DNA of 64,000 bases from Pleodorina starrii (taxonomy: Eukaryota > Chlorophyta > Chlorophyceae > Chlamydomonadales > Volvocaceae), in NCBI GenBank assembly GCA_030267565.1, contig BRXU01000011.1, positions 2,408,501 to 2,472,500 of the forward strand, written 5' to 3'. Shown in pieces: positions 1 to 12,420 of the stretch. Below the pieces are notes generated by a model that saw nothing but the letters and a program-made list of their open reading frames with translations, was not told the origin of the DNA and searched no databases. The position numbers were made by a program, and so were the translations under genes. Numbering within the stretch: position 1 is the first letter of the stretch; every line of letters starts with the position of its first letter.

Positions 1-98
1 AGGAGGGGGCATGGGTTTTGAATAGAGTGCCAAAGGGCTGAGGCGTTATCCCACGAATGCATGATTCCAGCAAGCACTCGTTCTTAACTACCCTGCAG

Positions 99-3000
99 GA
101 GGGCAGCTGCGGGCTGGGGCGGCGCCTCTCCCTCGCCATGGCCACGTACATCGCGGAGAGCCTTAGCGTTAGGTATGTATGGTTGGCACGCGTGCTCATA
201 CGGCACATGTCTCTGCAAAAGCGCCGCTAGCAAGCCCGTCGCCTGTGATGGCATTGCTGCGCGAGCAGACGCGCGGTACGGCGTTGGTGCGATTGCAGTG
301 CGTGCGTTCACCGGTTCTGCTAAGGCGTCGCAAATGTCGCCCCGGGCGTATCCGCCCGCACGTGACCGGTGTCGCGTTTGAAGCTGCCGGCCCTGCAGCA
401 GCGGTTCCTTCCTCTCCCGGCCTCGGCCCACAGGCAGTCGAGCTTTTTTGGTCGCCCATCTTGACCTGTGTATTTGCGATGCCAGGCGGCGCTTCAGCGC
501 CGCCGCCGCTGCCTCCGCGTGACCTCGCCCCGCCCCCCGCCCCGGCTTGCCACCCCATGGCCATCCCGCTCTTGATCCCGCGGCAGCCACACCGACGTGG
601 TGTTGACACCGGAGGGGCTGCGCGACTGGATAGCCCGGCTGGATACGGAGAAGCTGCTCCATCTGCGGTTCTTCGTGCTGACGCAGCTGGGCGTGCGGGC
701 GGATGGGACCCTGTCGGGCATTCAGGACCGCTACGAAAGGTTCCAGCGCGTTGCGCGAGAGGAGATGTGGGCCGTGGAGGTGGTCCCTGGCGCCGGCTCA
801 GCAGGTCAGTGGGATGATAGGGGTCCCGCACTGGGCATTGGGTGTCGCGCCAGGCCAGGTTTGAAAGACAGGGCTCTGGGGTGCGGCGGTCACGGACAGT
901 GCCCCTGCGGGAGCGTGTGAGGGACCCGCCGATGCGATGGTGGCTGTGCGGTGAGGCCGTGTGCGGCTAAGGGCACGGACTGGAGTGGGGGCCCTGCTGG
1001 CGCAAGGAACGGTGAGGTCGTCGTCAATTTGAGGGGTCCCCTACTGCCCCCAATGCTCCTGGTGGGTAGGTGCATGGTAAGCTCTGGCTGATGAGCTGAC
1101 CGCCTGCTCTTATGTCCATCGTTTGCGTGTCATGGATTGCGTCGCCCCCAGCGAAAACGCCCTACTTCGACCTCATGTGCCGCCTGCCCGCCTGCCCACA
1201 TTACCCCGTCGGAACCTCAGCAGACAAGGTGCAGCTGTCGGACTGCGCTTTCCGGGGCTACTACCGCCGGCAGCTGTCCGCCCGGCGCAAGCGCATCATC
1301 CGGCTTCAGGTCCTGCACGCGATGATGCGGGCTGTCGGCGAGTCCAGGGCTGCGGCCGGCGGCGGCGGCGGCGCCGCCACCACCGCCCCCGTCGCCGCGC
1401 CCACTGCTACCGCCCCATCCGGCGGTGGCAAGAAGAAGGGCAAGGGCGGCGCCGCGGCGCAGGCGGCGGCGGCGGCGGGCCGTGAGGCGGACTCGTGGAC
1501 GTTGCCGCCGCTGCCGCCGAACGTTCCGCAGCTCGACGTGAACGACACGTCGGACCTGTTCGACATGATCCAGGCCGGCGAACTGGACAACAACAGGCTG
1601 CCTTCCTTGCTGAACGACGAGCCGCCGGTGTGCAGCCGGGAGATCGCGGAGCTCATGAAGGCGATCCTGGACCCCGAGTACGACGTCGCGCGTTTGGAGC
1701 AGGCGGAGCCAGGTGCGGTTCGGCTCTCGCCGGCGCCGAACGTCCCGACTGCGCGGAATCGGTTCGCCCGCCCGGTAGCCATGCCGGGTGTTGTGCACGG
1801 GCAAGTTGGAACCGCCAACATCCGGACCGGGACCGTTTACCCGATGCCCGTTTCTCCAGCGCTCGATTTCGCCATGCTGTGCGTGCGGTGGAAACCCAAC
1901 CGCAAGAAGTGGCTGGAGGGATGGGATGCGTTGTGGGAGGCGCGCCGTGAGGTTGTGTCGGTCGGTCGGGGGTTTGGGGGTGGGCTCCCAGGGCGTCGTG
2001 CAGCAGCCAGCCTGGGCCCCACCAAGTGCAGAAGCGTTGTGGCTGAGCTTTACGCGCGGGTTGCCGCACGCCATCTTCGCGACCCGCTCGAGCCGTCCGG
2101 CGACTCAGTCCGTTTGGTATTGGCAAGGGAACTGGAGCTCGTGTGACTGTTGGTAGTCCTGAATGAACTATACCTCGACATTTGCCGCCGACACAACGTG
2201 CTTTCATGCTCCTTTCTAACCACGCCGCCATTCCGTCCCATGCAGCAGTATCCGCGCCTGTGCTTTTCATACTTCGCACCGCTTATTTTACACGTCCTCT
2301 CAGCCGTTCCTGCCGGCCATTCGGGAGGCAATACCGCATGCCCATCAACACTTGTTTTCCTTACACATTCCTTCCCGTTCGCTTGCTCGCCTCCGCTCTC
2401 GCCCTCTCTTTTCGGTCTCGTCATGTAATGCAGCCGAAGCGGCGGTGCTGGAGGAGCTGGCCATCTACGGCGTCAGCCCACCGACGGTCGATTGCTCGCC
2501 CCCGTTCACCTTGCGCGAGGTTCTTGAGGACCTGACCCGCGCCTCAATCTTGGAGGCGCTGCGCCAGGCTACGATGAAGGAGCTGCAGACTCAGTTGGAG
2601 GCGCTGATTGAGGCGAGGCTGTGGAACTTAGCTACCATAGCGAGCGAAGCGAAGCGAGGAATAGAAATCGGGTGCACTGAGCAGGGCTGGGGGTTGTCTG
2701 TGTCGTCAACTGCACTGTTGAATCTCGGACGGGTTCGCGGTTATTTTGTTCAGGGGCCCTACCGTCTAATCTTGGGTTGCACCTCTTCCGCTGGGAGTAT
2801 CTGTATGCCCTGGTGTTGCTCCCTAAGAACCCGCATGCGCCGTGCAAATCCTCGTCCTTTGTCCAGGGCTGCCGGTCCGCTTGCCTGTGCACCGCCCTAC
2901 ACCCCACTCACCTGCATCCAACCCCACCCATTACCACGTCCTTCCCTGGTCACCGGCGGGCGCTGTGTGCACACTGCCGCGCATGCAGAATTGGGCCGGT

Positions 3001-6000
3001 CTGATGAAGGAATTTGCGAGGCAGGACACGCAGCAGCAGGTGCGGCAAGTGATGATGTACGATTTGCAGCCGGCCGACGACGCAGGCTGCCCACTTGATC
3101 ACTGGGAAGCTGTCGCGGCCCCACGGAAAGTGTTCAAGGCTGTGGCACCCACCTCCAGTGCGCCTGCACTGTGGGTCAAAGCACATGCCCCTTCACGTCG
3201 TTGCGCTGCGGCTTCCATGCGACCACACAAGCTTCGGGGCACATCCGAGGGAAGCGCTTTGCTGTCGCGGTGTTACTGTCTCCAGGCGACACTGCACTGA
3301 TCTGCACTAACGATTCCTCGTGTGTCGTGCAGTTGATCGCGGAGCTCAAGCCGCACGTCAGCGAGTGGCTGTTGGACCTGATGGAGAAGACGGGGGTGAG
3401 CGTCCGGGGCGATCTGTATGTTGCACTGACAGTTCGGGGTGCCCCGCCTTGCGCTGAAGACGGAAGCGTATGACGATGTGCAAACGGCTCCATTCCAGTG
3501 GCATGTCCTTCACAAACAAACGATCGCTCCGCCGGACCAGAGTTCCTGTGGCTTACCTGTTGCGCCATCTTTGACCCTGCACCCATATTCGGCGATCGGT
3601 TGGTGTTCGACCCAGTGGCATGGCCCACATTCGCCCCCAGCTGCCGGTTGCGCGTTCGGGTCACAATGCCGGGGAGCACTGGTACCGGGCCCACCGTCCA
3701 GGGGCTTCAAAAACCTGTCATAATCTGAAAAGAGCGCGACTCTGCGACTTTCCTCGCCCTTCGTGGCAACTGCGTTAGTTCCTGGCCTTCCTTGCATCCT
3801 TTGAGTGTAGGTGAAGCTCGGTGACGAGCCCAGCAAGCTGTTGAACCTCCTGGAGCGGATTGAGAAGGTCGAGAAAATCAAGAATAAGCTCACGGGCGAG
3901 GCGTTTTCACTGCAGTCGCGCGTCATCCGGTTCTCCGTGCTGCACCACGCCGCGCGCTTGAAGGTAGGCCTGTCTTGCTCGGTGTGCGGATAAGGGGCGA
4001 GCAAGGGCAAGGGGGCTGTCGACGGACGGGGTGAGAAACTGGGGCTGCCTGCTCGGCCTGGGGCGCCGTCTGTCTTGTGGGGTCCCGTGAGGGCGCGAGA
4101 AAGCGAGGTGAGGAAAGGCCCTCCTGTTTGTCTGTGGTTGCTGGGCGGGTCATGTCCCAGCAGCCCCAAGAGCCCCGAGAGGCCCGACCCCGAAATGGGG
4201 CGAAGTCTGCTTAAACATCGATGCCGCCGGGCTGCCCCTTGGAACGCACGTGTGTTGTCGCCGACAGCTAGTGTGCCGGGGAGAGTGCGTCCCGTAAGGG
4301 GCCCCCCGGTGGGTTCTGCTCGCTGAAGCATTCCCACCTTTCCCACCTTTCCCGCTACACAGACGGTACAAGCACTTGAGGTCAAGGTGTCGAACATTAC
4401 CGACACCAAGGGGGGCCAGCAGTCTACTGGAAAAGCCGTAGGGAAGGGCAAGGGGCGCGGCCAGGAAAAGGAGGAGGAAAGGCGCAGCGACTTGAAGACC
4501 GAGCTGCAGGTAAGAGGGGGGGCCGGTCAGAAGGAGGGTTCTACTATTGGGGCGCCTGTGCCGTGGGGAATCCCCCACGGCTTGCTGCTGCGTGGCTTGC
4601 GGGTGCTTTAACAGCGATGGCGACGGCGACAGGAAGGCTTAGCATCAGTGGGGGTGGGGAGATATGGTTCATGGTGGATGCAGGGGCTGACACTTTCAAC
4701 CACGAGCAACGCCTATGCAATGCCGTCAGGACTCGGTCCAGTCCTGCCAAGAGCGATTAGCAAAAGCGCGTGGGCGGACAGGGAGGTGTCACAATCGTCG
4801 TTTTTAGTGAAGCCGCCACGGCATCTGTCGATGGTGTTGTTGCGTAATCTTGTTGCCCTGCGACCCTTACCCTCGCAGTTTATTAGCGCCGAAAGGGAGT
4901 TCCTGCAACTGATGAAGGAGCGGGCCGTCAAGTACGCAGACGTGAGTCTCCTCTCGCACTTTCGAATCCGGAGTTTGGACCTGCAGATCTGATGAGCAAT
5001 GCGATGTTTTTAAGGTTTGGGGGGTGTCGACTGCTATCCTACCTCGTTACATCCTTCAACATATTGCACTGCTGGCCAGTCCTTGAACTCTCAGCAGCGG
5101 AGTTCGGAAGGCCATTAACTCGCACCCAATGAAGATGCGGGGAGCTCGAGTGCAATTTCAACTGTCTACAGCGGAAGGCAGATGGCCATGCCGCAATGCC
5201 GGGGCTCGCGGTCAAGTGGCCCATGCTAAGTGCAAGCATATCCGCAGGCATCCCGCAAGTATACCCGCAGGAATCCGCTGCTGCGGCATGTACGCACAAT
5301 TTGCGCGACTGCGCACCTCTTTGCACGTGTAAAACCTTCTGCTTTGTGGCCCGCTGCTTACCGTGCCCGTTCGTTTTCTCACTACCTCCGACGCCTGTGC
5401 CCTTGCTCGACCTTCAGGAGGCGCTGGCGCTGTCGACAGAGGCCAGGTGAGGAGCTGCAGGGATGGCCAGCTTGCCGGGCGTTTGGCGCACCACGCGCGA
5501 TTGATGCTGCTCACACGCGCCTCGTTGCCCTTTTTTCACGGATATTTGACCAGACGGGTCGCCGTGGCACACGTCCACGGGCGCTTCCATTTGCGCGAAC
5601 ATTGATCCGGGTTGTGGACGCGATTGATCGACGGCGCATGTTTCACACGATCGATGCGACTCGCTGGCGCACATAGTTGTCTGGTCGTGTTTTCTCCTGG
5701 CGGTCCTCCGCACGTGCGCAAGCTAAGCGCACCACGCCGCCAGCCGTAAATCCTCTTTGATAAGGCACACCGATTTAACCTGTCACCAGCACGCCTGACC
5801 TCCCTGCAAGTTCCCGTACCGACCCCCAGTGCCCCGCACCTGTGTGGCACTGTCTCTGCAGCGACCTGGTGGGGCGGCAAACACCTCTGGCACTGCGGGC
5901 GTACGGGGTCCACGACTCGCCGCAGGCGGCGGCGCAGCTGGTGCTGCAGGCGCTGGAGGCGGCGCAGGTACGACGGACCGCTTCAGCACTGCCTAGACAT

Positions 6001-9000
6001 TTTCAGCAACGGCTGCCCGTCGCGGCACGCCACCGTAGCTTTCGCATGGCCCCCCAAGCCACGCGGGCGTGCTTTGACGTGGTGCTTGGTCCCGCCAAAA
6101 TGTTTGGTGTCGAAGGCGGTGCAGCCAGCTGGGGTGCTCAGTCGACACCTCAACCTTGGCCCTGGGATGTGGGCGCCCGCCCTTGTCCGCGCAGCTGCGG
6201 CCCTTAAATTTCGGGCAGGGGGAGAGCTGCATGGCAGCTGAAACGTGCCCGCTGCCCTTGGACCGTGGTTTGCCTTTCTCTTCGTTCGACCGCCGTCGCA
6301 GCCTCGCGCTACCGATCTCGCACTTCCCACCGCCATTTCCGTCGCGGCTAACGCCTTCCTGCCCGGCCGCCCGTTCTGTACGCCGCCCCCGGCGCCCGTT
6401 GTGCATGGTTTGCAGCACGTGGCCTTCAACGTGCAGGTCGTGGAGATGGTCATTGAGGAGGTACAGGTGCAGGCGCGCTACGCGCTGAGCCAGGCCATCA
6501 CCACCGACCCCGTGCTGGAAGCCGGCATAGTCGGCACGGCCGTCCTGCCGATCTGGCTCCGGAAGAGGCTGAGCGATGTGGTCGCGCAGGTCAAGACGGT
6601 GCGTGCACGGTGTACCGGCGGGGGGGATGACGCACAAAGCTGTGGAGGGAGCAGCGCCGGTCGTTTCACCTCGGTAGTGCAGGCTCCCTGGAGGCCTCAA
6701 ATGTCAAATGCCTCGTGCCGTGACGGCATCCAACATCGAAAGGCTAGGGATCCTGCGAAACCACGCAGCACAGGGTTGCTTGCCCCGTAGCAACCCTCTA
6801 CAAAGGGCCGAACGCGCGCAGCTGCGAAGAGGGGCGCTACGTGCACTGCCAGCGAACCTGTGGCCGCGTCCTCCCGGCAAAGTCGCGGTCGCTGCGTTTC
6901 TTGTCTTGGTAAGGTTAAAGTTATGCTCGGTAAGTATCGCCGGGTTCTGGGTCCGTTCGCTAGCGCCGTCTCCGTTCCTTTGCTTTGGTATATTCTTTCT
7001 TACCGTCGTGACGATTTTTCCACAGGAGCGGCTGATCGCGGAGGAGCACGAGGCGAAAACCCGCAAGGAGATGAAGGAGGCCAAGAGGCTGGCGGATCAG
7101 AAGAAGCGCGAGGAGGAGCGGAAGAAGGAGGCGGAGGAGGAGGCGCGGTTGCTCAAGGAGCAGGAGGAGCGCGAGCGGCGAGAGCGGCAGGAGCAGGAGG
7201 CGCGCGAGCGGCAGGAGCGCGAGGAGCAGGAGCGGAAGGAGCGCGAGGAGCAGGCGGCACTGGCGGCGCAGCGGGCTGCGGACGAGGAGGTTAGTTGTTT
7301 GTTCCCGCCCTCTCGGAGGGGTTGTGGGGATTTAGGGTTTGAGCGAATACGAGTCCATATTTGTTAGCGTCGTCGCCGTCAAGCATCAAGGGCAGGCCCT
7401 TCGACTGGGGAGGAGCGCCTTGCTGTCCACAGGGGCCGGAATAATGCAGACCTTAACTTTGGGGTACCCTTGCTACCGTCTGCTTGTTGTCCTGAGGTTT
7501 CAGGTGCCAAACGGTAGGCAGGCCCATACCATGTTTATGCGGATAATGCAGGTTATTATCCGTGTGCTACCGTGTCGTCTGCGCCCGTTCGCGCCTTGGG
7601 TGGTGGCGCCACCGTACCGCCCTACCACAACGGCTGCTCGCGTTGAGCGTGCAGCGACTTTACTGGCAGAAATGGTGGCCTGGTTGCCTAGACTTTTTGC
7701 AACGTTGCAAGGCGTTGCGCCCAACGCAACTGGTCAGCTGGGCCCGATCGACCAGCGCCTGGCTGCACCGCCGAATGCCGGAACACCGCTTGGCAGGAGT
7801 GTGTATCGCCAGCCTCCCTTTACCAAACTCTTCTATCCGACCTCCTCTCCCATTGCCTGAATAATACTTACTTCTGTCCTTCATCCCTCTCTGCAACCAA
7901 AACTGCCCCCAGGCCAAGAAGAAGCCGTCGCGGATGGGCCAGTTGTTGGAAACTCCATACATCATCGACTGGGAAGAGCTGGCGAAGGAGGACGAGGCGG
8001 CCAAGGCGGCTGCGGAACGACCGAAGGCGCAGCAGCCAGGGACCAAAGGCAGCAGCGAGGCCGCCGCCGGTGGGAAGAAGGACTTCCCAGTCGTGCGCGT
8101 CCAAGCCCGCGACAAGGACAAGGAGCAGTTGAAGCCGCCGCTGCCGCAGCAGCAGCAGCAGCAGCAGGGCCCGGCAGACTCCCGGGGCAGAAAGGACGGC
8201 GGCGCTGGTCCGCCGGGGCCTCCGTCTGCGGTTCCGGGCGGCGTCAAGGGCGACTGGGGGCAGCGCAAGGGCAGCGCTGGGCCGGCGCCGCTGCACCAGC
8301 AGCAGACGCCGCAGAGCGCAGCGCCGGCCAGGCACCGGGACGGCGGTGGCAGCGGCTCCGTCGGCGGCTCGGGTCCCCCTGGAGGTGGTGCGCCTGCGCC
8401 GTCTGGAAGAGACGCGGTCGGCAAGGGCGGCCCGGGGCCGCAGCAGACGCCCGGAGGCCCCGGCAAGGGCGACCGGGGAGGCCAGCCCGGTGGTCCCGGA
8501 GCCCAGCAGCAACATCAGCAGCAAGGCGGTAAGGGTGGGCCAGCAGGCAAAGGTGGTGGTGGCGGCGGGGGTGGGAAGGCGGGGACAGGGGCTGCTCCAG
8601 CCGCAACCCAGCCTCCGCAGCCCCGGACGGTCCCCGGCTTCGACCCAGATATGTTTCCCGCCGCACAGCCCGGCGACCCCAACAAGTCGAAGGGGCGCGG
8701 CAGGCGGCGCGGCGGCGGCGGTGGCCAAGGCGACGCACCGTCCGCCGCTGCCGCGGCGGCGGCCACGGCTGCGGGCCGCGCGGCGGCCGCCAGCCGAGGC
8801 GAGGCGGCGGCCGCTGGGGGCTTGGGCTACGGGGCGGACGAGGAGCACCCGCACCCACCGGCGGCGGCGGGCGGTCCGCCGGCGGCGGAGGGCGGCGAGG
8901 TGGCGATGTTGGACCTGACGGAGCCCGAGCAGCAGCCGCAGGGCGAGGCGGACGCGGGCCCGGATTTCAATGACAAGTACCCCTACGTGCATCCCTACCC

Positions 9001-12000
9001 GTTCCCGCCGCCGGAGGGCTGGATAGTCTACGAGGGCTACCTCTTCCCCGCCGAAACCGACCCTGCGGGCCTGACGGAGGTGGAGCTGGAGCAGCAGCGC
9101 GCCAACGGTAATCACGACCCGGTCGCGCTGGACAGCTTCAGACAGATCTACCAGGTGGCGCTGGCATGTGGCTACCTGGACGAGCGCCAGCCGCCATCCG
9201 TGCCGCCGGAGGCGTTCAAGAGCTACGTGCCGCCTTCACCGCAGTCAAGGCCCTACGCGGTGCCCGCCGTCGTGTCGCCGGATTACCAGCAGCACCAGCA
9301 CGGCGCCGGCACGATGCTGCCTGGGCCGTACGGCGCGGTGGCGCCGCCGCCATTTGGAGTGGGCGTGCCGCCCGGGCCGCCTGGGCCGTGGCCGCCATAC
9401 CCCGGGCCAGTGCCGCTTCCGAACTACGGGCAGCCACCGTTCGCGCGGCCGCCGGGGATGCCGCCGGGAATGCCGCCGGGGATGCCGCCGGGGATGCTGC
9501 CCTTCCCGGGCGCGATGTTCCCGTACGGCGCGCCGCAGCCCCCTCGGCCGCCAGTGGTGCCCCTGGCGGGGCCCCCGGAGCCGCGGGCCGAGTCGGACAT
9601 GGAGGAGCAACAGGAGGAGACGGAGGACCTGATGGCCTTGCTGGGAGTCGCCCAGGAGCCGCCGCGGCCAGCTGCGCCGGTGCAGCCGCCGGTATACCAG
9701 CCGCCGTTCCCGCCGGGCATTCCCGGCTATGGAGGCTATCCACCGCCGATGCAGCCTTACAGCGCCGGGCCGCCGGGCATGCACGGCGCGCCACCGGCTG
9801 CGCCGCCGGACATGGAGCATCAGCTCCCGCCGCCGCCGCCGGCGGCGCCGTACGCGGCGCAGGCGCCGCAGCCAGCCAGGCCGGGGCCGGCCGCGACGCC
9901 CCCTGTGTTGTCGTGGGCGGAGCGTGCACGGGCCGCCAAGGTCGTGGAGCCCGCCAAGAACGTGGCACCGATGGCTCGGGCAGGTAAGGGGCGGCATGTT
10001 AGGCTGCTTGCTGCTGCGCTCGCTCTAGGGCTCGCGCGTGACGGCGGTTGGCAGGGTGACGTTCTTGCCATCAACGTCGCGAGCCTGCGCTGATGCCTTG
10101 ATCCTCACAACAACGCCGCGCCGCGCCGCTGCCCATTACAGGCCCCAGGCCGCACGGGGAGGACGAGGACATGCCCGACACGGACGAGCAGCAGATGCAG
10201 GCCGCCCTACTGCAGTCATCCCTAGACAACATGAACGTCGCCTTCCCGCCGCTCGGCGGCGGCGCGGCGGCGGGGCCCGGTGGCGCCAATGGCCGCACGG
10301 CCGCTGGCGCGCTCAGCGCCAGCCAAGAGTTGGCGCTGATCCCCGGCGGCGCTGTCGGCACCGGCCTCGTCAATCGCGTCGGTGAGCGCTGCTTCGGAAG
10401 CATCCATTCCGGCGTTCTGCTTGCGTGGCATCATCGCATCAAGCTGTACGTGCTGCAGCCCTTGAACACCATGTTTGCCCGCGCCGCCCCTTGCCGCGCC
10501 CGCATTTCCCGCAACGCTTTGGAGTTGCACATCCCCGCCTCATGGCCGCGCAGTCGCATCGCTGTCCCACCACCCCCGCGCCGGCGGCTGACGGACGCCC
10601 CCACGCCGCCACCTGCCACGCCGGTCCCATCATACCCTACCCCTTCACCCCGCGCCGCCGCTTCCTCAGGCGAATACAACTGCTTCCTCAACGTCATCAT
10701 CCAGTGCTTGTGGCACTGCGTCGCGTTCCGGCAGCGGATGCAGGAGCGCGACCCGGAGGAGTTCGAGGCGATGCACCCCGTCGTGGCGGCGCTGCTGCGG
10801 CTCTTCAGGTCGCTGGACGCGGCGGACGCGGCGCGCGAGCAGCAGCGTCAGCAGCTCGCGCACAGCGAGGTGGCCACCGAGCGGTGAGTGGCGGGGTGTT
10901 GGCAGTGTGGCGGAGCATGGGGGCCAATAGGCGGGACAGGCGGCAGCGATCGTGGCCGGGCGCTTTGGCTCTTTGGTCCTGCGGCCCCGTTGCGCAGGCG
11001 CAGGTTTGTGTCCGCCGGCCCCGGAAAGAAGCGGGTGTAACGCGGGGACTTGCACTGGCTGCGGGTTGGGATTGTGTGCTTCGCCGAGCGCGCTTCCTTG
11101 CGCCCGGCATGATCGTGGCTCGCGGGAGTGCACTCCCTAAAACGTTGGAACCCCGGTTTCGTGCTACAAGCCGCGGCCGGTTTGCTAGGTGTGAGCTCTT
11201 CCGTTGTGTATACCCCTCGTCTTAACTCCCCACCCACGCCCGCTCCCTCTCCCCCGCCGTGACGCACAGGCACGTTGTGGACCCGTCGGAGCTGCGCGAG
11301 GCGCTGGACGCGCTGGGCGTTCGCGCCGGCGAGATGAATGACGCGTCCGAGGTGCTGGGCGCGCTGTTCGAGTCGCTCAACCGCGCGCCGGGGCTCAAGG
11401 GCGCCGACACCCTCGGCGACGGCAGCCACGGGCACGGCGTGGACGTGTCGGAGCTGTCGGTGGTGGACCGCACGTTCGGGCTGCTGCTGTCGGAGGAGGT
11501 GCGCTGCACCGTGCCCACCTGCGGCCGCATCACACACGTGGTGCCGCGCCATGTGGAGTACTTCATGATCATCACCGCCACCGGCCTGCGCGACATGCAC
11601 GCGGTCATGGACATCCGTAAGCAGGGCTTTGGGGAGAGCCTTCGAGGGGCGTAGCCAGCTATCCGCGGGAGGGGTTCATGGCAGGGGAATGGATGGAAAC
11701 CAGGGAAAGATGGTAAAGAGATGTGGATATGGGTTGTAGCTCAGAGCATCGGCGTGTGTGTTTGGCGTGTGGGCAGGTCGGCTGGATCCCCTTGTCGAGG
11801 CGGCGTGCTTTGATTCCGGCGGCGGCAGGGCCGGCATAGTTGCGACCAGTCCCGCTCGACAACTAGCCCGCTCGCTGACACCGCACCCGCCTGCCCCTCC
11901 CTGCTCCCTGGCTCCTCCTCCCTCCCTGTCACGCTTCGCAGCCGCCTCGGAGGTGACCATGGGCCGCATCATTCGCGAGATTGAGGCCCAGAACATCAAG

Positions 12001-12420
12001 CGCTGCGACATCGACCCGCCGCACCACGGCTGCAACACGCCCATGCGCGTCACGCGCACGCTGCACAACATGCCCGACGTGTTCACGGTACAGCTGGCCT
12101 GGGAGCCCAACGTGCCGAGCGAGGCCATCGCCGGAACGCTGGCGCTCGTCGACACGGTGCTGGACCCCAAGCAGGTCTTCGCCGGCGGCAACTGCGCCGG
12201 CGACATGCCCGCCTACGCGCTGCACGGCATGTTCTGCTACTACGGCCAGCATTACTTTGCCTTCATCAACCGCGGCCCGGCGGAGCCCGAGAGCGCGCAC
12301 GAGTGGGTCATGTTTGACGACGCGACGGTGGCGGCGGTGGGCAACTGGCAGGCGGTCATCGCCAAGTGCCGCGCGGGCCGCATCCAGCCGTCGGTGCTGT
12401 TCTACCAGCAGTACCGCTAG
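99..12420 (+). CDS. DUF629/UCH-type ubiquitin carboxyl-terminal hydrolase-related protein, 5' partial
   Basis: Large multi-exon gene whose N-terminus lies left of the window. Exons read: 99-172, 587-804, 1152-1712, 2434-about 2617 (donor unresolved; a small exon 2754-2812 is possible), 2989-3129, 3333-3395, 3811-3963, 4363-4509, 4879-4941, 5418-5446, 5862-5967, 6437-6598, 7026-7289, 7913-9983, 10142-10381, 10670-10883, 11270-11616, 11942-12420 (TAG). Apart from the junctions around exon 3, phases agree. The last four exons form a divergent USP/UCH fold: NCFLNVIIQCLWH with the candidate nucleophile Cys at codon 10681, a MNDASEVL motif, and YYGQHYFAF with the candidate His at 12250. These match the plant UBP-related DUF627/DUF629 family; the early exons would be the DUF629 region. 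Exon 7026-7289 is an Arg/Glu/Lys coiled coil, and exon 7913-9983 is about 690 residues of Gly/Pro/Gln/Ala-rich linker. Whether it is an active deubiquitinase cannot be told from sequence. Confidence 0.85.

Noticed and set aside
1217..2074. 285-codon minus-strand frame
   Set aside because: It is the shadow of the exon at 1152-1712 in the DUF629/UCH gene, whose splice phases and domain content fit the plus strand.
7868..9115. 415-codon minus-strand frame
   Set aside because: Shadow of the GC-rich exon 7913-9983; the Arg/Leu-rich translation has no domain, while the plus-strand frame joins neighbouring exons in phase.
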